From positions 17,777,147 to 17,841,146 of the forward strand of contig JAJEKV010000026.1 of assembly GCA_021234155.1 (NCBI GenBank): 64,000 bases of DNA, in the 5' to 3' direction. The translations under genes were made by a program, and so were the position numbers. Under the pieces are notes generated by a model. The model had not been told where the DNA came from and searched no databases. It saw only the letters and a list, made by a program, of their open reading frames with translations. The first letter of the stretch is position 1; every line of letters starts with the position of its first letter. Source of the stretch: Isoetes taiwanensis. Lineage: Eukaryota; Streptophyta; Lycopodiopsida; Isoetales; Isoetaceae. This document shows positions 57,461 to 64,000 of the stretch, in pieces.

Positions 57461-57935
57461 AAATTTAGAAGCGATGTTATGTTGTACTCTACTATCTTTG
57501 CATCATGACACTATGATATACTAATTTGCACACTCACCCGGTTTTGGTCCTTTGTTGAAAACATCGGTTTTGGTAGGTCTACATGTCCTATAACCACGAT
57601 TGCAAATTAAGCGGAGTGTTGCAAACACTCCGTTCAAAGATTCCTTGAAAAAACAGCCTGATCTAGAAAATGACACTTTTTTCCTTCTAATTGGGAATTC
57701 CAATAGGCTTAATTTTTTTACCTCTTTTGGCCCCTAGTGTAAAATAACTTGAATTTGCCAAAACCAACACTTGAAAAGGGGAAGAATTTTAGACATGCTT
57801 TTGTATTCTCAAAAAGTACTATCTTGAAAACACCAGAATGTAGTGAATAAAATAATTATTATATAATGAAGAGTGTTTCAATGATACAATTTGTAACATC
57901 ACATGGTGGTCAGTATTAATGTTTTTTGGAAAAGA
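57461..57935. other. spacer between the array and the methyltransferase gene
   Basis: No gene seen. It is AT-rich towards the right and probably contains the 3' UTR and poly-A region of the minus-strand gene that follows (AATAAAATAATTATTATATA near 57847, plus orientation). Confidence 0.4.
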
Positions 57936-57939
57936 CAGA

Positions 57940-60900
57940 CTAAAGGTCCAAATCGAAGTCTTCATCATGCTTTTTGCTTGATTCTAACGTGCCGATTTCT
58001 GATCGATCCTTTTCTTGTGCCTTACCCTTGTCTACTTTTGCAGTGTCTTCAGGAATGGTAGCTAGTGCCACTTCTTTCAGCTCTGCAAAAGTAGCTTCAT
58101 CCTCTAAAGAGCTAGTGAATGGAGGCTGTATCTCAGAAGAGGTCAGCTTGGCAAAATCGGATGAGGATTTGGCCCCTAACTCTTGGTGCTCATCTGGTAG
58201 GGTAGGCAAGGCTGCAAGTCTCATCTTGATGAATTGCACAGCTTCTTTATCAATGTCCACTGCTACACAATTCCGGCCCTTCCTAAGTGCACAAGCTATT
58301 GTTGTACCAGAGCCAGAGAAGGCATCAAGCACCCAATCTCACGGGCGTGAAAACATGTGTCTAGGAGATGGTTGATTTGCACTTTGAGGCTTACGGTAGT
58401 GATTAACAATTCTACCTTGTGCACTAGGGTCCTAGAACTTTTGAAGCACGGCTGGAAATTCCAACACATTAGAAAAATGCGCATGTCACGTGTTAAAATG
58501 CTCCATGGTGCGTTTTCCATCGAAACTCCAGTAAGCAACATGGAGGTATTCAACCTTTTCAAAGAATCTCGCCCGCCGCTTATGGTAGTTTATATTTGTT
58601 TTGTACACAGCCAGAAATTAGAGTTGGTGTCACTAATCTAAAACAGAACAAGAAACAAACAAAGAGAACAAGTCAAAGGCAATTATATTACGGAATAGAA
58701 AACTAAAACAAAAGAAGAAACAAGCCCAGCATTATTCAGGAATAAAGTACTCACCAAACCAAATTCTCATAACCCGCCTTGCACGGGGATCCGGGTGAGT
58801 TTTAAACGTGGACTCCACAAGGCGATTGCATGCTTTCGAGTGAAACACACGACAAGAGGCGCGGTCTTGGCCGTTGTGACTTGTTTGATGCGTCGATTTA
58901 AAAGCATTAAACTCACGAAAATTTAAAAAGGTTGGTCGATGCGTCGAACGGCTGTCCTTTAGTTTAAAGCCATAAGGAAGGTCCCGCAATCACCCGGTGT
59001 GAAATCTTGTGGCTTTCTTGTCCCAACCAAATTAGTGCAGTCCCCGTGAATGATGGAAAACAAATTGTTTTGGTCAAATAAATTAAACTTTTCATAATCA
59101 GAAGGCTCCACATCTAGAGTTCTCCTCTCTGCCAGTGTTCTTTCTTCTCGTGCCAGTCTGACGAGGTGCATGAAACCTTCTGGCAGGTCCTTATTTTTCT
59201 TCTTGTTCTGCAAACAAAGGGGAGATTGAGACAGAGACAAGTAAAGTATGACGTGTTTAGTCAGCGTACCCATCCTTCAAAATTTGGTGCGTACTGAAGC
59301 ATACGCTCGTCGGATGTAGCTATGGGATAAAGCTCCTTGCACCTCTCCCACGTCTCCACGTTGAGTTGCTCCATCAGACATGTCTGGCAGGTGATAACAT
59401 TTTTTTGGCTAGAAAGAAAAACACAACCTTTTTAGCAGTTAAAAAGAGAAAACGCGAAGTAAACTATCTTCCTGCCACCTAAAGTTATTCTAGAATACAA
59501 GCGCTGTAATCAATATTTTTCTTGTTGCAGAAGTGTATTCCAGAATACACTTTAACTGCAAAGAAGAAGCGAAAGTGTATTCTGGAATACACTTCTACAA
59601 TGCAACAAGTTAGAGTGTGTAGACCCGTATCGTTTTTTCACGACTCAAAGGAGTAAAAGTGTATTCTGGAATACACTTTTACACTACAAGAAGAGAGAAC
59701 GTGTATTCTGGAATACACTTTCGTTCCATCGAGGGTGCGAAAGCATTTCCAGGAGCACTAGATTGCTGTTATCTGGACAGAAATCTACAAGTGAAAAGGC
59801 AGCAATAATTGTATGCTTACTTGTGCAACTCCTTCGACATTTCTTCGAGTGTGAACTCCTTGTCCACCACCTTTTGCAGAAGCTGTTCTAATAATTGATT
59901 GTCAAGAAACCCTGCATCTCCTCCTCATTGCTGATGGTCATTTCTTTCTTTGGGACGTCACGCCTTTTCTTCTTCTCAGGCACCTTTCCCTTACTTTTTA
60001 GCTCACCGCTCAAACATATTAAATATTTAGGATTCTGAAGCTCCCGGATCTGCAAACAAATTAAAAAACTTAGAAGCTAGTTGCACACTAAATCTTATTC
60101 GGAATACGCTTGTAACCTTTAATTCGCCATCCCCGAACGCTAAATTTGAAACCAATTGTCATGACCAATGATTGATGCGGATTTGTTAAGCCTCGTCATT
60201 ATTTAAGGCAACACTCAATGGCACAAACTTCTTTAAGTTCAAGAGATCTCGTGGCTTTTTGAGATCCTCTCCATACTTTTTCCTTGAAAATAACATATTC
60301 TCGTGCATGAATCTGATTTTGTCGACAAAGCTCATTTTTAACTTGTACTCGTTGTCGGGCGTTGTGAGTGTTGGTAACGATTTTGGCTTCCCTCGTCGGT
60401 CAAACCACGAAAGAAAGCCTGAGAGAGAATGGACAATTACCTAGGATTTTTTTTTCCTTGTATAATTGCCTCCTTGCCTTAAAACATGGTTCCCACCCAA
60501 AACATAATGCGTATATGTGTCCGCATTTTCTCTATCGTACTCTGCAGGAGTTGTGCACGCTCTCTATCAACAAGAACAACAATTGAGCTACATGCATTGG
60601 GATTGCTCCGGATTACATCCTTGAGGTTCCTTAGATGGTCTGCATATATCTTTCGAACCTGCGGTGGTGGATTCTCGCCTTCATTTTTGGAGGAAGCTTC
60701 ATAGTGGACCGGCAAATAAATGACACCTTGCACAAATTTGTAATGGGGTTTATTTCTTCCATTTTCTCTTTGTTTTATCAACTTTTTTTTTTCTTTGATG
60801 GCAACGCAGGTGCTTTGCCTTTCCCCCTTCTTCTTCTTGTGTACATCCTCGGGAGCATCTTCCATTTCAATGATAGCCGTTTTCTTTTCTTAGGCTCTTT

Positions 60901-61465
60901 AGCAGCCACGGTTTGCTCCCCTTCTTTCTTTGGTGGTGGAGGGTGGTCACTCTTCCGAACCTGATGAACTCATGGATGGGCTCGAGACCCGTGATGGACT
61001 CCTTGATAAATTCCTCGATCTTCCTCTTCCCCTTGTTCGACTCTCGGTAGGGGAAGTCCTCGCTCGTTATTGCTTGAATGTAATTAATGATGGCGAGAGC
61101 GACCTCTTGTTCACGTAGTGAGAAACATACTTATAAAGAGGATGTGGATTTACCTTCACAAGTCTAAGGTAGGATTCATCAACATGAATAAAGCCTTGAG
61201 ATGTCTGAAAAGACAATCTCCCTCCCTTACCGGTCTGCCCAGCTACCTCACTCACGGACAGGATGGTGCCCATGCAGACAAATTCCTCACATCGTGACTT
61301 TTGGTTCCGGGTCTGACAGACATGTAGAAAAGTCGTGTCTTTGTACTTTCCGAAGTACCCTTCAAAAACCATTGAGTTTGCAAAGCCAGAGATAGCAGCG
61401 ATCCGACTCCTCAACCCTTCTCCTGGGGGTGCGGTTTGCAGACGATTTTAAGAGGCTTCTTCATT
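57940..61465 (-). CDS. beta-class DNA N4/N6 methyltransferase-like gene, multi-exon
   Basis: The likely start is near 61465 (MKKPLKIVCKPHPQ). Exons then read GFANSMVFEGYFGKYKDTTF and LSFQTSQGFIHVDESYLRLV, ALAIINYIQAITSEDFPYRE, a Lys/Arg-rich linker, HYKFVQGVIYLPVHYEA, IRELQNPKYLICLSGELKSK, LQKVVDKEFTLEEMSKELHK, and CQTCLMEQLNVETWERCKEL. The catalytic part has FSIIHGDC, then DLPYGFKL (motif IV, DPPY-like) at about 58985, EKVEYLHVAYWSFDG, and VLDAFSGSGTTIACALRKGR with AVDIDKEAV (motif I, SAM binding) at 58335-58240, then an acidic tail to DEDFDLDL. Order IV then I is beta class. Introns have GTAAG/TGCAG borders. Frame breaks near DLPYG vanish if CGGG is read as CAG. N4-cytosine methyltransferases are known from Marchantia sperm and bdelloid rotifers; this may be related, or TE-borne. 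Confidence 0.78.
59481..59720. repeat. array of 22-bp palindromes in a methyltransferase intron
   Basis: Four copies of AAGTGTATTC-NN-GAATACACTT-type palindromes at 59531, 59573, 59657 and 59699 have central CCAG or CTGG. A degenerate fifth (AAAGTTATTCTAGAATACAA) lies at 59481. They fall between exons ending and starting at about 59820 and 59410. Spacing is irregular (42, 84 and 42 bp, multiples of 42). Confidence 0.88.
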
Positions 61466-61716
61466 TGTTTTCTTGCACATGTATGTTGCAAATTTGTGTA
61501 AACACGACCTTGTTAGAAAAAACAGTAGCAAAGAACTATTCCAGAATACAAAATGGCTTACAAAAAGGGAAAAAAGAGGGCAAAAAGAGGACAAAAATGT
61601 CAAAAAAGCACTGCAATCTTGACAAAAAAAGTGGTCTAAACAAGCTAAAAATGCAGCAAGAACGCCTAAATTAACTAAAAAACGCAAGGAAAAGTAACCC
61701 CTAAAACCTAAAAACA

Positions 61717-62038
61717 GGGTAAAAGCATGTTAGGGTGTCCCTTAAAAAGTATTATTTAGTGACCAAAAAGGTACCTAAAAAGGTAGCCAGGACTGGGTAC
61801 TAGGTACCTGTATAATATCTCAATATAAGGTATGTTTTAGAACTTTTTATATATATATTGGTCTCCGATAGCATTATCTTTATCTTAGCTTTGAATATTA
61901 CCATGTCCTTGACTTTTATTTTGGATTTTTGTGTTAGTTTTAATGAAAAGAAAAATGAGAAAGTACCCAGTTTTGAAGTACCTAGTGTATGTACTTTTGC
62001 AGGTTCCAAAAGTGGTACACCCTAACATGCTTTTACCC
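61717..62038. mobile_element. 322-bp MITE with inverted ends
   Basis: The left end GGGTAAAAGCATGTTAGGG and its exact inverse at the right (CCCTAACATGCTTTTACCC, ending 62038) form terminal repeats of at least 22 bp, extending with weaker matches (subterminal GGTACCT words). The interior is AT-rich and non-coding. A target duplication is not clear (AACA on both sides at best), so the superfamily is open. Confidence 0.82.
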
Positions 62039-62045
62039 AACACGA

Positions 62046-62184
62046 AAGTGTATTCCGGAATACACTTTGAGGCACATCTGGTAAAGTGTATTCCGAATAC
62101 ACTTTCGCTCGAAGTGGAGGGCGAAAGTGTATCGGGAATACACTTTCGCCTTCGAAAGGGAGGCAAAAGTGTATTCGGAATAAG
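62046..62184. repeat. second array of the 22-bp palindrome, diverged
   Basis: Four copies at 62046, 62084, 62125 and 62166, about 40 bp apart, read AAGTGTATTC-CG-GAATACACTT or shortened forms with centres CCG, CGGG or CGG. It begins 8 bp right of the MITE. Further partial words (GTGTATTCGAGAATAG, GTGTATTCGGAAATAAG) continue to 62500. Confidence 0.85.
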
Positions 62185-62560
62185 AAATGCATACGCAAAT
62201 GATTGCACGTTGTACTTTCAATCGACCGCCCATGGTTTCTATGTGAATGGAATACAGTCACGAATATAATAATCGAAGCGCTTGGCGCCGGGCGATTTGA
62301 GCTCGAGACTGGAATACACTGGCTGGCTGCGCAAATTTCCTTTTAAAGGTATCATTTCGGGTTTGTTCTTTTCTATGTGATCCGAATACGCTTTTGCTTT
62401 ACTATCCTACTCTTGTGTATTCGAGAATAGCTTTTATTTTGACTTTCACTTGATTAGTTTGGAACTTCTACTTGTACCCACGCGGGTGTATTCGGAAATA
62501 AGAAAAGCTCGCATTACTGTAAAGTTTCTTAAATCTCTTTACTATTTTGCGCTTGTCAAG

Positions 62561-62764
62561 ATGACGAACCGCCGTGGAACAAGCTTCCACCACCTTTTGT
62601 TGTCTCAAGCTGCCTCTGGTTCTCGAGGGACACGCTTGGGAACAACGTCATTTCTAGTGAAGACCCGGAGATTCTCCTCCTTACCTACCGCTTCATCGTT
62701 GTTGCTTCGAAGACACACCCAGGAGTCCAAAGACATACCGGATTTCCACCACCCTTCCAAATAG
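62561..62764 (+). CDS. uncertain exon of an unrecognised gene
   Basis: ATG at 62561 opens MTNRRGTSFHHLLLSQAASG followed by a Ser/Thr/Arg-rich stretch. A second frame through the same interval is open too, so the reading is doubtful. Words such as CCACCACCCTTTGTTCCA and CCACCACCTTTTGTTG recur to 62860. No family is recognised. Confidence 0.3.
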   Translation: MTNRRGTSFHHLLLSQAASGSRGTRLGTTSFLVKTRRFSSLPTASSLLLRRHTQESKDIPDFHHPSK

Positions 62765-63067
62765 TCACCAAGTCCACAGAGACAAAGATTAATCGGCATC
62801 TCCTTCCAAAGAATCACCACCAGTTCGGAGCAGGTTGCCACCACCCTTTGTTCCATCCCCGGGACCTACAGAAGCTCCACAACAAAGGGTGCTCAAGAAC
62901 AAGCTACCCCCTTTTTTTGTAGTTTCGCCTTCGTTGCAAACATACAAGGAACACAGAAAACACAGAAGACTGTGAGATTCAGTACAATTTCTCTCACCAG
63001 GACTTCACTACAAATGAGGACGACGCTCCAGCATGCACTCCTCTTCACACAACAACGGTTGTGACAC

Positions 63068-63277
63068 ATGGATTTGCAGAATTCCAAATCCGCTCCTAAA
63101 GGAGATGTTTGCAAGAACTCCTTTTCAAGATGGTATGAAGAAAGCCTGATGCCACAACCTCTTATGGGCCATCACCATCCTTTAACACCATACTCGCCTA
63201 TTCCGGGAACAACTTCACGTGGTCTGTTTTTCCTCTACAAGCACACCACTCGTGACAGAGGGAAGTCACCCCCGTGA
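63068..63277 (+). CDS. uncertain exon of an unrecognised gene
   Basis: A short open frame reads MDLQNSKSAPKGDVCKNSFS then RWYEESLMPQPLMGHHHPLT. It could continue the frame at 62561 through introns or errors. No domain is recognised; it is kept only because composition differs from the AT-rich spacer to the left. Confidence 0.28.
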   Translation: MDLQNSKSAPKGDVCKNSFSRWYEESLMPQPLMGHHHPLTPYSPIPGTTSRGLFFLYKHTTRDRGKSPP

Positions 63278-63679
63278 GTAGAAGTTTCATCGAAGATGAA
63301 GACACCAACGAGGAACAAAGAGATTACATGTTCTCAAGCCAATCTTCAAAGAAATTCAAGGTGGATTTTGGTTTGAGGGCGTGCTCCTCTCAAGAAGAAG
63401 AAGAAATCTTATGGATGAACACAAAATGAGGAGACTTTTTGAGAACTAAATGCTGCTCATTAGGTTGCATCAACAGATTTAATATGGCTAAATTACGAAA
63501 GCGCTAGAGACAACTACAGGTTCCATGACATTGGCGAGACCGTAATGCCTACTTAGCTTATCATGTAAGACCAGACCGCAACACCTTCTTGCACTACATT
63601 AACCGCCAAGAAGTTTGCCGAAATGCTTTATGGTTGTCCACCGTTTAGGGTCCACCGTAATGTCTAGAATACACAAAAG

Positions 63680-63910
63680 ATCGACAAAAATCCAGCAATC
63701 GATGATCATTGTGGACCAAGAAGAGTTGTAACCATGCATGCCCTTGCTTTGTGTCATGGATGGAGAAATATTTTAGAGAAACATGTGAGAAGCTACCTAA
63801 CAAAGAACATGTATCATTTAACCGATAACATCACCAAAAAAGATGTTTTTAATGAGTACAAAGAGACTTGCACTCAGCCAAAGACATCTCTTACTCACAC
63901 TTCACCGTGA
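63680..63910 (+). CDS. exon-like segment of an unrecognised gene
   Basis: One frame reads AIDDHCGPRRVVTMHALALC, HGWRNILEKHVRSYLTKNMY and HLTDNITKKDVFNEYKETCT without stops for about 75 codons, just after a MLYGCPPFRVHR segment in the same direction. The composition is protein-like and Cys/His/Trp containing. Family unknown; it probably continues beyond the window. Confidence 0.42.
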   Translation: MDKNPAIDDHCGPRRVVTMHALALCHGWRNILEKHVRSYLTKNMYHLTDNITKKDVFNEYKETCTQPKTSLTHTSP

Positions 63911-64000
63911 GTGGAAAAGTGAATTCGGTCTTGTGAAAATTCCTAGAAAACATAGAATGTCCATTTTGCTCGAGGTGTGCGTAATTAAAGAGTCAACGAA

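Noticed and set aside
57940-58332. Bacterial contamination or horizontally inserted restriction-modification gene
   Set aside because: The gene has introns with GT..AG borders, a long eukaryote-like Lys-rich N-terminal region and plant-like flanks; no restriction endonuclease is visible beside it.
59531-59720. CRISPR-like direct repeats formed by the 22-bp palindromes
   Set aside because: Copies alternate orientation, spacing is uneven (42 and 84 bp), they lie in an intron, and no cas genes are present.

Overview
The window reads as a transposon-dense stretch of a land-plant nuclear genome. The signs are GT..AG introns of about 60-80 nt, Ty3/gypsy and LINE relics, Helitrons, MITEs, a MULE/FAR1-type transposase gene, a laccase exon and a histone H3-like gene. 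A DNA N4/N6-type methyltransferase gene suggests a seed-free plant (bryophyte, lycophyte or fern) rather than a flowering plant; that is inference. Most reading frames are broken. Part of the breakage looks like sequencing or consensus error, because differences between near-identical local copies cluster at CAG/CTG trinucleotides.

Layout. 1-5 kb: a decayed plus-strand Ty3/gypsy element with gag, RT, RNase H and integrase still in order. 5-18.4 kb: gene-poor sequence with two LINE fragments (11.3-12.2 kb minus, 14.2-14.7 kb plus) and local duplications. 18.5-28 kb: a cluster of small or decayed genes, namely a histone H3/CENH3-like gene, an unrecognised multi-frame gene and three paralogous small coiled-coil genes with TATA-to-ATG spacing of 93-98 bp. 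The 3' sides of these genes carry members of a roughly 65-bp hairpin family with arms like GATCACACGACGCGAAAT. A 2.5-kb Helitron carrying a laccase exon sits between a gene and its hairpins, and its empty site can be recognised in a paralogous copy nearby. A 540-bp long-TIR MITE splits the third coiled-coil gene exactly at a TTA codon. 28-30.1 kb: a broken minus-strand gene of unrecognised family.

31-57.5 kb: a second Helitron, mostly pyrimidine tract on this strand, followed by three tandem units of about 8.1-8.5 kb. Each unit contains the inner part of that Helitron, a LINE 3' fragment, a minus-strand gypsy fragment (gag, protease, RT), a GGAAT stretch, a fold-back array of GGAAACCCTTCC motifs, and a MULE/FAR1-like transposase gene with introns. 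The middle unit is the cleanest copy.

57.9-61.5 kb: a minus-strand multi-exon gene for a beta-class (motif IV before motif I) DNA methyltransferase with a long basic N-terminal region. One of its introns carries four copies of a 22-bp palindrome; a diverged array of the same palindrome lies at 62.0-62.2 kb beside a 322-bp MITE. 62.5-64 kb: uncertain exons of an unrecognised plus-strand gene.

No tRNA, rRNA or CRISPR array was seen.
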